A stretch of 15,116 nucleotides of DNA from JANWKQ01 sp964624635. Lineage in GTDB: Bacteria > Bacteroidota > Bacteroidia > CAIKAF01. The position numbers and the translations under genes were made by a program. The stretch spans positions 1 through 15,116 of the forward strand of contig CAZUXM010000064.1 in NCBI GenBank assembly GCA_964624635.1, given 5' to 3'. The notes under the pieces are model-generated. The model made no database searches. It saw only the letters and a list, made by a program, of their open reading frames with translations, and was not told where the DNA came from. Below, in pieces: positions 7,388 through 15,116 of the stretch; positions within the stretch are counted from its first letter, which is position 1; every line of letters begins with the position of its first letter.

Positions 7388-9049
7388 ATGGCAGGAGGAA
7401 AACTAAATGCCCGTCAAAAAATGATCAACATGATGTACTTAGTGCTAACAGCACTTTTGGCTCTCAATGTTGCTAAAGAAGTATTGAATGCTTTTGTGGT
7501 AATTAATATGGGATTATTACAACAAAAACAAAGCATAGATTCAAAAAATACAGCCATGCTTAATCAATTTAATAATCAATTGGTTTGGGATACAGCTAAT
7601 CAACGATTAAAATATTTAAGCGAACAAGCTTTATATATCCAAAAGATCTCAGACGAATTTTCAAAAGAAGTAGAGCAAATGAAAGTAGATCTGGTAGTAA
7701 AAGTGGATGATGTTGATAATACCAAAGCATTAGAGGTAATTAAAGATCCTATGCAGGTACAGCATATGGATGATTATGATGGTCCTACCAGATTTTTTGG
7801 CACTGATGATGCTCCGGGAACTAATGGAAAAGCGCATGAGCTTAAAAATAAAATTTCCACTTACCGTGAGAACTGCCTTAAAGTAGTTGATATGGTATTA
7901 GAAACGAGAGGGGATAAATCAAAAAACAAGGAAGTGAAAAATGATATTACATTAAAATTGGATTTGTTATTAACCAATGATCCGAAGGATAATAAAGAAT
8001 ATCCAACATGGGAAATGCAATATTTTTACAGGCTTCCATTAGTGGCTGCTTTGACAGAATTAACCAAATGGGAAAATTTTGTAAAAGGAGCGGAGTTAGA
8101 TATGCTTACTTTTTTGTGGGAAGACCTTAATGCTCAAATCTACAAATTTGATCAGGTGAAAGTAGCGGTTATTCCTAAATCCAACTTTGTAACCAGCGGT
8201 TCAAATTTTGAAGCAGATGTATTTTTAGCCGCCTATTCAAGTAATGGCAGTAATCCGCCAACTATTGTTTATGGAACAGGGGTAGATTCAAATACTTTAA
8301 ATGTTACAGGAGGGGTTACTTTAAGCCCTGATAATATCAAAAATGGAGTAGCTAAAATTTCTGTTCCAGTTAATGGTCAGGGAGAACGAACCTTTGCCGG
8401 CACACTACAATTAAGTGATCCATCAGGCAATATTAAGAAACTACCATTTAGTACTAAATACAATGTGGCGCCCCCTACGGCAACAGTTTCACCTACCAGT
8501 ATGAATGTGTTTTATTATGGTTTACCTAATCCTGTATCCATATCAGTTCCGGGAATAGCATCTAATAATATTTCAGTAAGTGGTCAAGGTTGTACAGTTA
8601 CCGGATCCAATGGAAATTATATTGCGACTCCAACACAACAAAACGGTAAAGCATATATAAATGTATCTGCCCGAATGCAGGATGGTACAACTAAATCAAT
8701 GGGAAGGTATGAATTCAGAGTAAAACGAGTACCTAACCCTGAGGTTAAATGGGGTAGAAGACTTGAAGGAGACCCTATGCCAAAAAATGAAACATCACAA
8801 GCATTAATCCCATACATGGATGATTTTGATTTCAACTTATATCCGGTTATTACGAAATATGATTTGCAGGTAATTGATAAAAGTGGAATAATTTTTTCAA
8901 AAAACGATAATCAGGGCAATCAAATCCCAATTGCCTACCAAAATCAACTTAAAGCTTTAAATAAAGGGGTTAGGGTCAATTTTAATAATATAAAAATTAC
9001 AGTACCCGGGGGAACAAGAACCGTTAATGCTTCTTGGGTTATTATGTAG
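7388..9049 (+). CDS. gldM: GldM/PorM homologue (T9SS / gliding motor subunit), outside a gldKLMN operon
   Basis: GldM is anchored in the inner membrane by one N-terminal helix and spans the periplasm. With GldL it forms the proton-driven motor that powers type IX secretion and gliding. The start MAGGKLNARQKMINMMYLV and the following LTALLALNVAKEVLNAF are hallmark family sequence (helix at about 13-35). A helical region then covers roughly 40-220, beta-rich domains span about 260-430, and the C-terminal domain opens with FRVKRVPNPEVKWG (about 440). The length of 553 residues is somewhat above the roughly 515 usual for the family. Unlike the normal order gldK-L-M-N, no partner gene lies on either side: the upstream gene is divergent, and a strong terminator follows directly. 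It may therefore be a second, paralogous copy, or the operon may be split in this lineage. The symbol states the family and does not claim the main motor role. Confidence 0.9.
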   Translation: MAGGKLNARQKMINMMYLVLTALLALNVAKEVLNAFVVINMGLLQQKQSIDSKNTAMLNQFNNQLVWDTANQRLKYLSEQALYIQKISDEFSKEVEQMKVDLVVKVDDVDNTKALEVIKDPMQVQHMDDYDGPTRFFGTDDAPGTNGKAHELKNKISTYRENCLKVVDMVLETRGDKSKNKEVKNDITLKLDLLLTNDPKDNKEYPTWEMQYFYRLPLVAALTELTKWENFVKGAELDMLTFLWEDLNAQIYKFDQVKVAVIPKSNFVTSGSNFEADVFLAAYSSNGSNPPTIVYGTGVDSNTLNVTGGVTLSPDNIKNGVAKISVPVNGQGERTFAGTLQLSDPSGNIKKLPFSTKYNVAPPTATVSPTSMNVFYYGLPNPVSISVPGIASNNISVSGQGCTVTGSNGNYIATPTQQNGKAYINVSARMQDGTTKSMGRYEFRVKRVPNPEVKWGRRLEGDPMPKNETSQALIPYMDDFDFNLYPVITKYDLQVIDKSGIIFSKNDNQGNQIPIAYQNQLKALNKGVRVNFNNIKITVPGGTRTVNASWVIM

Positions 9050-9069
9050 GCACCACATGTTCACAATAG

Positions 9070-9102
9070 AAGAGGGGATAGGCCATAGGCTTATCCCTTT
9101 TT
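9070..9102 (+). terminator. Intrinsic terminator after the gldM homologue
   Basis: GGGATAGGCC (9075-9084) pairs with GGCTTATCCC (9088-9097), with one G-T wobble and a 3-nt ATA loop. A run of five T follows (9098-9102). A-rich bases before the stem can pair with the T-run. It starts about 20 nt past the gldM stop and cleanly separates that gene from the next one at 9137. Confidence 0.88.
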
Positions 9103-9136
9103 CGTTTTCACGAATATTGGTATATTAGTTTTAGTG

Positions 9137-9991
9137 ATGACTCAAATATTCATAAAAAAACTATCGACACTCCTGCTGATTTTATCTTGTCAGTCAATGT
9201 TTTGTTATTCTCAAATTACTAAAACAGACTTGCAGAAAATGAATTTGCAGGGAAAAGTAAAATCCATTGAATATGAAAGTTATACGGTGAATATGAAGAA
9301 GAAAAAGAAACAAAAGGAGTGGAGTCAGACATTTTTTAACGAAGCCGGGAATAAGATTTTAGAGTTTACAAGAGATGCTGAGAACCCTGAAATGGCTGCC
9401 CGACATGTGTATTCATACGATGATAAGGGTAACCTGCTTGCTATCGCCCATTTTGATATGGATAGCAATTTACAAACCCTTCATAAGTTTTCTTTTGATA
9501 GTGTTACAAAAAAAGAAACGGAGAATATTTTTGATAAAGATAGTGTTACCTTAAAACTTCAATATGTTTATCAGTATAATGATAAAGGTTTGAAAGTTAC
9601 CATTGATGGTTATGATATGAAATTAAAAACCAACAATAGAATCTCTAATTATAGTTTTCAATATGATTCGTGGGGAAATAAAACTGAAGAAGTAACCACT
9701 TTATCAAGTTTGGTTACTACTTACACGTATAGATACGATTATAATGATTCTTCTCAAATAAATATCAAACACATTACCCTTATTCAGTCTGATATGGAGT
9801 CAAGCAGGAGTATTCAATATGTATATGATAAGCGAGGTAACTTAATAGAAGAGCAATGGGCCTATGGTGATGAGCCCTTTAAAGACAAGTCTGTATATAC
9901 TCTAGATAAAGGTTTTAATTGGACAAAAAGGATTGATACCGTAAACGGTAAAGAATCATATTTTGCAGAAAGGAAAATTATTTACTACTGA
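9137..9991 (+). CDS. Exported YD-repeat-like protein of unknown function
   Basis: This is a predicted exported protein of 284 residues. The ATG at 9137 is preferred over the GTG directly before it. The N-terminus is a signal sequence (FIKKLSTLLLILSCQSMFCYSQ). It could be cut before the Gln, as is common in this phylum, or at LSC as a weak lipobox, so soluble periplasmic and lipoprotein forms are both possible. The body is a series of short Tyr/Asp-rich strands of the YD/RHS-like kind: HVYSYDDKGNLLA, YVYQYNDKGLKVTIDG, YSFQYDSWGNKTEE, YTYRYDYNDSS, IQYVYDKRGNLIEEQWAYGD. There is no catalytic motif and no toxin-like C-terminus, and it is far too short for an RHS toxin. The gldM terminator lies 35 nt upstream, so it should have its own promoter, which I could not identify. 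It converges on the next gene with a 7-nt gap. Confidence 0.72.
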   Translation: MTQIFIKKLSTLLLILSCQSMFCYSQITKTDLQKMNLQGKVKSIEYESYTVNMKKKKKQKEWSQTFFNEAGNKILEFTRDAENPEMAARHVYSYDDKGNLLAIAHFDMDSNLQTLHKFSFDSVTKKETENIFDKDSVTLKLQYVYQYNDKGLKVTIDGYDMKLKTNNRISNYSFQYDSWGNKTEEVTTLSSLVTTYTYRYDYNDSSQINIKHITLIQSDMESSRSIQYVYDKRGNLIEEQWAYGDEPFKDKSVYTLDKGFNWTKRIDTVNGKESYFAERKIIYY

Positions 9992-9998
9992 TTCTAAT

Positions 9999-10694
9999 CT
10001 ACCCCTCTACTCTTAAAATCATGATTTTTTGCCAAATTTTTCCTGATAAACTGGAGGTGAGTTCTTCAATTTCATTGATGGTGTTTAGTACCACTTCATC
10101 ATCATAATCATTGGCATAAAGAGCAGATACTTTACTGGTTAATGATAACATTTCGCTGCAATAATCAAGATATCTACTCAGCTGATAATTATCCATTTCT
10201 CTTTTAGGAGAGTGCATAGTTCCTTTAGAGTTGATGCTCTTTGGGTCTTTAGTGAGTTGATGCATATCAATCACATGAGCAATGGTTCTTAGTTCATGTA
10301 AAGCTTTTAAAGCTCTTTTTCTTTTTAAAATTGTTTCTGTTCTGAATAAGAAATAGATGGCAGCACCAATAAAAATAACATCATTTACAGAGGCTTCTGC
10401 GGCTTGCACTAGGTCTACCAGTTTAATTTCTTCCATTGATATTTCTAACAAGGAAATTGAATAAATCAATGCTGCCAATCCTACAATGATTACGATCCCA
10501 AAACCTATTCGAAGCCAATAAATGGGTCGCGAAATAAAATTAATGGTAGTGGTACTTTCTTTGGCTATATCTCTTAATTCCTCACAAACTTTTGATAATC
10601 CGGATTCAGGGAAACGATCTTCTATCCTGAGTTTTAATTGCTCAATAGTTTCTAAAGTTTTATATAAATCAAGCTTACGGTATTTTCCTGACAT
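9999..10694 (-). CDS. Two-helix membrane protein of unknown function
   Basis: I do not recognise the family of this 231-residue protein. Residues 1-57 are charged and helical (KTLETIEQLKLRIEDRF and ELRDIAKESTTTIN). Two hydrophobic stretches follow, at about 61-85 (YWLRIGFGIVIIVGLAALIYSISLL) and about 103-120 (VNDVIFIGAAIYFLFRTE), separated by a short acidic linker. The remaining part of about 110 residues is soluble and helix-rich, with ALKALHELRTIAHVIDMHQL, YLDYCSEMLSLTSKVSALY and INEIEELTSSLSGKIWQKI, ending with a short basic tail. With both helices in the membrane, the N- and C-terminal parts would be on the same side, probably cytoplasmic. It lies 24 nt downstream of the large T9SS cargo gene on the same strand, so co-transcription is possible, although an inverted repeat sits in the junction. 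Confidence 0.7.
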   Translation of the reverse strand: MSGKYRKLDLYKTLETIEQLKLRIEDRFPESGLSKVCEELRDIAKESTTTINFISRPIYWLRIGFGIVIIVGLAALIYSISLLEISMEEIKLVDLVQAAEASVNDVIFIGAAIYFLFRTETILKRKRALKALHELRTIAHVIDMHQLTKDPKSINSKGTMHSPKREMDNYQLSRYLDYCSEMLSLTSKVSALYANDYDDEVVLNTINEIEELTSSLSGKIWQKIMILRVEG

Positions 10695-10706
10695 AACTTT
10701 GTAAAG

Positions 10707-10730
10707 GTAATCAAAACATTATTTGATTAC
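10707..10730. repeat. 9-bp perfect inverted repeat across the stop codon of the T9SS cargo gene
   Basis: GTAATCAAA (10707-10715) and TTTGATTAC (10722-10730) are exact reverse complements around a 6-nt loop. The loop contains the TAA stop (10719-10721, minus strand) of the 915-residue protein gene. The pair also fills most of the 24-nt gap before the next minus-strand gene. No T-run follows on the minus strand, so it is at best a weak terminator or an mRNA-processing or attenuation hairpin. Confidence 0.6.
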
Positions 10731-13466
10731 TACAACAGGTCGCGTAAGCCATTCTCCATTTACAAGGAGTTTTAAATAGTAAGTGCCAGATTCCAGATAT
10801 GAGATATCAATAGAGGTGATATCTGAACCCTTGATTGATGAAATGGTTGGTGATACGATTGGTTGACCCATACTTGAGTAGATCATAAATACATCCAGTT
10901 GTACACCCTTACTTAGTTTTATTTGAATCAAACCATTACTAGGATTGGGATAGATATTTACCCATTGTTCTTTTGATTCACATTCTAAATATATGGGATC
11001 ATATATTTTATATTGACCATCAAAGTCAACTTGTTTTAATCGAAAATAACTTTTTTCAATAGGATTAATATCTGACCAGGTATAAGATAACAATGAATTA
11101 CTGTTACCACTACCTTCTTTTCTACCTATTTCTGTCCAATGAATAGCATCTGAGCTTCTTTCAATGATAAAATGACTATTGTTTATTTCGGATGCGGTTT
11201 CCCATGAAATAATTCCTAATCCGTTTTCACAAATTGCGGAAATATTTAGCATTTCTACCGGTAATGGAGTAGGTATATATGCAATGGCTAGTGGACTGAA
11301 ATTTGCAATGGCTACAGGTGTAGTAACTACACCTGCAGCAGGAACTCCAACGGAAATACCATCATGATCCTGCCAAGTGGAGATTCCATCGTAACGAGCC
11401 ACTTCAAAACTAGGATGGTCTGTATTATAACAAGTAGCGGCATTCCATGTGAGTCCAACGACTCTTGCTTCTGTTCCCAAATTTCTGTCCAAAATCCAAT
11501 ATTCACAGTCACTTAAAGCAGTAAGAGTAGGTGCTAATATATTTCCGTAAGGTACCTGTGGATTAGTAGGAAAATATTCAGCGGTAAAAATGCTGTTATT
11601 TAAACTGATTAATCGAATATCATCTATACCAGCAGATGGATCACTGCCTGCTCCATTTCCATTGTTAACCCATCTAAAACCTATTCTTACATTAGGATTG
11701 TTATTTGCAGAAGCCGGTAAGCTAACGGTAAAGTTTGTCCATACACCCTGACATAAGCCAAGCCCGCATAAAGGGCCACATAAACCTGATACTGCAGGGT
11801 CTGCTATTTGCGACCAGGTGGTTCCATCAAAATACCAAACGGTAAAGTTATCTACAGTATTTTCGCCATTTCCTATATAAAGAAAACTCATTTGAATGGA
11901 TGACTGTCCTGTGCAATTGATTATGGGAGATTCCACTCTTTTATCAGTAATGTGGTTTGCATTTGTTGCGTTATATGCTGACCCGCAATCTGGGGTGCCG
12001 CATAACCCACCTATAGCAGATAAATGTAAGGTACTATTGGTAAGGGTCGGATCATTTTCACACCCATCTCCACAGCCTCCTAAACCCATATTAGCTTCGG
12101 TAGGACTTACATACCATTCATTGGCTGCTGCTCCATTGGCTCCGTTTGTTTGAGTCCATGTACCATTAGCAGAAACAAATCCGTTTGCTAAGGTTCCCCG
12201 TGCAGCGCAAGAAGCTGTACCAAAATCTTCTGTCCAAAATGGGGTACTCCCACTTCCGTTATTTAATATCAGTGGACGATATGACCCACTTTTTCCAATA
12301 GGAAATGTAATTCCGGTAGCACCTAATCTTCTCACAGGCCCATTTACAAAACTATTGTTACTAGCCCCGGAAACTGTAGTAACTGAAGGTAGAATAACCA
12401 GGTTGGTCATACTACTATTTATGATTCCACTGGTAAAAGTTGCCTGATTGTCTATGGTAATTGAACTATTAAGCGTTAAAGTATTAGCTAATTTATTCAT
12501 TTGTAAATTTCTGATCTCAAAAATTCCGGTACCTCCAATTAATAAATTTTGAGCATTTCCTCCACTAAAAATTAAATTTCTATTTCCGGTACCTGCCGTA
12601 TAAGTGATAGTACCATTACAAGTAATATTTCCCTGCACTTCAATACCATTTCCATAGTTACGTAAGGTACTTCCATTTCGAATAATTATATTTCCCTGAA
12701 CCAGTGTTGAATTTCCACCAGTATACATGTGACCATTTAAAAAACTCACAGTACTGGTTCCGGTTCCACCAACATCTAAATTCCCTTTAATAATTGGATA
12801 CGCACTGGTTGAAGCAGTAGAAAATGAAGATGCAGCGGTGGTTGTCCACAAGCCGGCAACATTATTTTCAATGATTAAATTTGGATAATAAGCCCCAACA
12901 CCGGGTCCTAAAGGGGTGGTTGATACCGAAATGTTTACAGCAGAATTTCGTCGTAAAATCCAATTTGCAGTAGCAGGCATATTTACTGCACCGCCTTGAT
13001 AGTTGGTTTGCCAATTATTAGAGGAAGATGCAGTAGTTTTTACCAGAGTTCCGTTTGCACCAAACGACCAGGTACCCGCCCAAGTAATAACATTAGTAGC
13101 GGCAGCATAATTGTCAATAAAAGTGCCATTGATAATCAAATCGGTGCCTGCTCCATTAGCTATTGTAGTTGGTGTGGCTCCACTAGAAGTTAATGTACCA
13201 CCTACATCAATGGTAACCTGATCTATTCCGGCAAGTGGGTTTGCAGTTATGGTAACGGTATGTGTATTTCTAATTGTAATTAGTCCATCAGCTGATCCAG
13301 GAATGGATGGAGCCGGATTTACCCAGTTTGTTCCATCAAATCTCTCCCAAGTAGTGAGGGCATTCCAATTACCTGTCTGAAAGGAACGAAAATCTCCTGC
13401 CGTTTGAGAAATAATTTGAGAGAAAAATAAGGTTAAGGTTGCCAGGGTTAGTATGGCATTTTTCAT
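10719..13466 (-). CDS. Large secreted T9SS cargo protein with nested Cys-rich jelly-roll-like module
   Basis: This is a predicted cell-surface or secreted protein of 915 residues. A signal peptide (MKNAILTLATLTLFFSQIIS) is followed by a W/G/N-rich beta region (about 25-375). It begins with a GNWNALTTWERFDG-type unit and has many NGT and GNI strands, resembling the beta-helix repeats of Bacteroidota surface proteins. Residues of about 376-405 (GPVRRLGATGITFPIGKSGSYRPL) and about 626-720 (FTAEYFPTNPQ, CEYWILDRN, FEVARYDG) look like two halves of one domain. Between them, about 410-622 is a MAM/jelly-roll-like module with nine cysteines (C420, C465, C469, C489, C494, C518, C563, C567, C572), NNNPNVRIGFRWVNN and GIDDIRL. 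A fibronectin-like stretch (about 735-830: ISWETASEINNSHFIIERS) precedes the T9SS type A sorting domain (about 836-915: IYPNPSNGLIQI, DISYLESGTYYLKL). No enzymatic motif is seen. Adhesin or matrix protein is the likeliest role. Confidence 0.87.
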   Translation of the reverse strand: MKNAILTLATLTLFFSQIISQTAGDFRSFQTGNWNALTTWERFDGTNWVNPAPSIPGSADGLITIRNTHTVTITANPLAGIDQVTIDVGGTLTSSGATPTTIANGAGTDLIINGTFIDNYAAATNVITWAGTWSFGANGTLVKTTASSSNNWQTNYQGGAVNMPATANWILRRNSAVNISVSTTPLGPGVGAYYPNLIIENNVAGLWTTTAASSFSTASTSAYPIIKGNLDVGGTGTSTVSFLNGHMYTGGNSTLVQGNIIIRNGSTLRNYGNGIEVQGNITCNGTITYTAGTGNRNLIFSGGNAQNLLIGGTGIFEIRNLQMNKLANTLTLNSSITIDNQATFTSGIINSSMTNLVILPSVTTVSGASNNSFVNGPVRRLGATGITFPIGKSGSYRPLILNNGSGSTPFWTEDFGTASCAARGTLANGFVSANGTWTQTNGANGAAANEWYVSPTEANMGLGGCGDGCENDPTLTNSTLHLSAIGGLCGTPDCGSAYNATNANHITDKRVESPIINCTGQSSIQMSFLYIGNGENTVDNFTVWYFDGTTWSQIADPAVSGLCGPLCGLGLCQGVWTNFTVSLPASANNNPNVRIGFRWVNNGNGAGSDPSAGIDDIRLISLNNSIFTAEYFPTNPQVPYGNILAPTLTALSDCEYWILDRNLGTEARVVGLTWNAATCYNTDHPSFEVARYDGISTWQDHDGISVGVPAAGVVTTPVAIANFSPLAIAYIPTPLPVEMLNISAICENGLGIISWETASEINNSHFIIERSSDAIHWTEIGRKEGSGNSNSLLSYTWSDINPIEKSYFRLKQVDFDGQYKIYDPIYLECESKEQWVNIYPNPSNGLIQIKLSKGVQLDVFMIYSSMGQPIVSPTISSIKGSDITSIDISYLESGTYYLKLLVNGEWLTRPVVVIK

Positions 13467-13540
13467 CGTAAAAGCGAGCTAATAATAATATTCTGGAATA
13501 AATTTAGCAAACAGTTATCAATAAATACATGGTTAATGTG

Positions 13541-13568
13541 TAGGTTTTAAACAACCTATAAACATAGG
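13541..13568. repeat. Overlapping TAGG/CCTA inverted repeats upstream of the paaZ-like gene
   Basis: TAGGTT (13541-13546) and AACCTA (13553-13558) are exact reverse complements 6 nt apart. The second arm overlaps CCTAT (13555-13559), which pairs with ATAGG (13564-13568). The two hairpins would be mutually exclusive. They lie just upstream of the likely -33 element of the paaZ-like gene, where an activator or repressor might bind. Function is not shown. Confidence 0.35.
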
Positions 13569-13580
13569 CTTCGTTGGGTT

Positions 13581-13610
13581 TTGAAAAGATGTTGGCATTA
13601 TGTAGTTTAG
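13581..13610 (+). promoter_or_regulatory. Putative Bacteroidetes-type promoter for the paaZ-like gene
   Basis: TTG (13581-13583) is followed after 19 nt by TAGTTTAG (13603-13610), one mismatch from TAnnTTTG. The spacing fits the phylum consensus. Transcription would start near 13617, leaving a leader of about 40 nt before the ATG at 13657. Confidence 0.45.
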
Positions 13611-13656
13611 GTCCGTTTTTCAAAATAGCTTTAATGAATTTTTAATCAAAAACACT

Positions 13657-15116
13657 ATGAGTACTACGGTTGCTACTGATATTATCAAACTTAAAAACTA
13701 TGCCCTTGGGCAATGGATAGAAGGTGAAGGTGATGGTCAGATTTTATACAATGCTATTACAGGTCAACCAATATACAAAGCAACATCAGCAGGCCTTGAT
13801 TTTAAAGCCATGATGGAATATGCACGTAATACAGGCGGAACGTCCTTGCGCAAAATGACTTTTCATGCTCGTGGAAATATGCTGAAAGCATTAGCTTTTC
13901 ACCTTCAAAAACATTTAGAAACTTTTTATAAAATCAGTTATAAAACCGGAGCAACTAAAGCCGATAGTTGGGTTGATATAGAAGGAGGAATTGGTAATTT
14001 ATTTGCTAATGCTTCATTGAGACGAAAATTCCCTGATGAAACTTTTTGTATTGATGGAGATAGTCACAATCTAAGTAAGAACAATACATTTATGGGAACC
14101 CATATTTTGGTTTCTAAAGAAGGAGTAGCAGTACACATTAATGCTTTTAACTTTCCTGTTTGGGGGATGTTAGAAAAAATTGCAGTGAATTTATTAGCAG
14201 GGGTTCCTTGTATTGTAAAACCTGCTACAGTTACTTCATACCTAACAGAAGCTGTGGTGAAGGAAATCATCGCTTCTAAAATTTTACCTGAAGGATCATT
14301 GCAGTTAATTTGTGGTAGTGCAGGAAATATTTTAGATCACGTAATATCACAAGACGTAGTTACCTTTACAGGATCAGCATCTACAGGACTAATGTTACGT
14401 TCCAATCCTAATATACTTGGTGAGAATGTATCTTTTAATATGGAAGCTGATAGTTTGAACTGTATTGTATTAGGAAAAGATGTTGTTCCCGGAATGCCCG
14501 AATGGGATATTTTTGTAAAAGAAATACGTAAAGAAATGACATTAAAAGCCGGACAACGTTGTACCGGTGTTCGTAGAATTTTTGTTCCGGAAGATAAAAT
14601 TGAAGATATCAGTAAATCTTTATCTGCAGCATTGGCACAAACCGTAATAGGAGATCCATTAAATGAAAAGGTGAGGATGGGTAGCTTGGCAGGTGAAACT
14701 CAACGTAAAGAAGTAAAAGAACAAATCCAAAAGCTATTAGCGGTATCTCAATTGATTTATGGAAGTATGGATAGTGTTGAAGTAGTAGGTGCTGATTCAA
14801 AAACAGGAGCGTTTATGTCTCCCATACTTATGCTAAATAACAATCCTTTTGGCACTAAAGAAGTTCACGATATCGAAGCATTTGGTCCGGTAAGTACGTT
14901 AATGCCATATAAAAATATGGATGACGCCATTGCTTTAAGTAAGCTAGGTAAAGGAAGTTTGGTCTCCACCATTGTAACTGCTGATTATAAACAAGCAAAA
15001 CAATATGTAATAGGAGCAGCATCACACCATGGTAGAATTTTAGTATTGAATAATGAATGTGCTAAAGAAAGTACTGGTCATGGTTCCCCATTGCCATTAT
15101 TGGTTCATGGTGGACC
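13657..15116 (+). CDS. paaZ: PaaZ-like phenylacetate degradation protein, aldehyde dehydrogenase half (3' partial)
   Basis: The reading frame is open from ATG 13657 to the end of the window (486 codons). PaaZ of the aerobic phenylacetyl-CoA pathway is bifunctional: a C-terminal MaoC-like hydratase opens the oxepin-CoA ring, and this N-terminal aldehyde dehydrogenase oxidises the resulting semialdehyde with NADP. Visible here are LKNYALGQWIEGEGDG at the start, FNFPVWG (the position of the usual FPW motif), a cofactor-binding CIVKPA, the nucleotide-fold motif TFTGSASTG, the general base Glu263 in NMEADS, and the catalytic Cys302 in AGQRCTGVRR. All active-site residues are intact. Family members are about 680 residues, so about 200 residues including the hydratase domain should lie beyond the window; some homologues lack that domain, so its presence is inferred. 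No other paa gene is in the window. Confidence 0.88.
   Translation, partial: MSTTVATDIIKLKNYALGQWIEGEGDGQILYNAITGQPIYKATSAGLDFKAMMEYARNTGGTSLRKMTFHARGNMLKALAFHLQKHLETFYKISYKTGATKADSWVDIEGGIGNLFANASLRRKFPDETFCIDGDSHNLSKNNTFMGTHILVSKEGVAVHINAFNFPVWGMLEKIAVNLLAGVPCIVKPATVTSYLTEAVVKEIIASKILPEGSLQLICGSAGNILDHVISQDVVTFTGSASTGLMLRSNPNILGENVSFNMEADSLNCIVLGKDVVPGMPEWDIFVKEIRKEMTLKAGQRCTGVRRIFVPEDKIEDISKSLSAALAQTVIGDPLNEKVRMGSLAGETQRKEVKEQIQKLLAVSQLIYGSMDSVEVVGADSKTGAFMSPILMLNNNPFGTKEVHDIEAFGPVSTLMPYKNMDDAIALSKLGKGSLVSTIVTADYKQAKQYVIGAASHHGRILVLNNECAKESTGHGSPLPLLVHGG

Noticed and set aside
10015..10028. 14-bp perfect palindrome AAAATCATGATTTT
   Set aside because: It lies inside the coding end of the two-helix membrane protein gene, has almost no loop for a hairpin, and such palindromes are expected in AT-rich DNA.
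11896..12153. Open frame opposite the Cys-rich part of the T9SS cargo gene
   Set aside because: It is a shadow of the real gene, explained by its Gly/Cys/Pro-rich codons. Nothing recognisable is encoded.
13657..15116. Annotation as a generic aldehyde dehydrogenase
   Set aside because: The spacing of motifs, FNFPVWG in place of the common FPW-type pattern, and the N-terminal LKNYALGQW fit the PaaZ subgroup better.
1..15116. Search for defence systems, CRISPR repeats, insertion sequences, tRNA and rRNA genes
   Set aside because: No transposase, regularly spaced repeat, att-like duplication, clover-leaf or rRNA sequence was seen on either strand.

Overview
The window is about 36% GC by eye and looks like chromosomal DNA from a Bacteroidota species. 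Three things support this: a GldM/PorM homologue, two secreted proteins with a C-terminal type IX secretion (T9SS) type A sorting domain, and promoters of the Bacteroidetes TTG-N(17-23)-TAnnTTTG type with no Shine-Dalgarno sequences. I cannot name the genus. No phage, transposon, CRISPR or RNA gene is visible.

Layout. Positions 1-984 (minus strand) hold the 5' part of a CASTOR/POLLUX-type ion channel gene, broken by an apparent deletion and frameshift near 205-222. Next on the minus strand is a secreted LamG-like protein with a T9SS tail (1146-2126). Divergent from it is a two-gene plus-strand unit: a TMTC-like membrane glycosyltransferase with C-terminal TPRs (2330-4447), overlapping by ATGA with a DASS/SLC13 anion transporter (4444-5955). 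Convergent to these is a GTG-started PAS-GAF protein with no output domain (5987-6979, minus), which has a good promoter. A 408-bp intergenic region with a hairpin then leads into a gldM homologue standing apart from gldK, gldL and gldN (7388-9049). That gene ends at a clear intrinsic terminator. A small exported YD-repeat-like protein follows (9137-9991).

On the minus strand come a two-helix membrane protein of unknown function (9999-10694) and, upstream of it, a 915-residue T9SS cargo protein (10719-13466). The window ends inside a paaZ-like gene (13657 onward, plus strand), of which only the aldehyde dehydrogenase half is present.

The genes do not form one pathway. The recurring theme is the T9SS: one possible motor subunit and two predicted cargo proteins. 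The transporter, the channel and the phenylacetate enzyme are ordinary housekeeping or catabolic functions. I see no convincing new multi-gene system. The points most worth a second look are the broken channel gene, the orphan gldM with its structured leader, the domain nested inside the large T9SS protein, and several perfect inverted repeats next to gene starts or stops.
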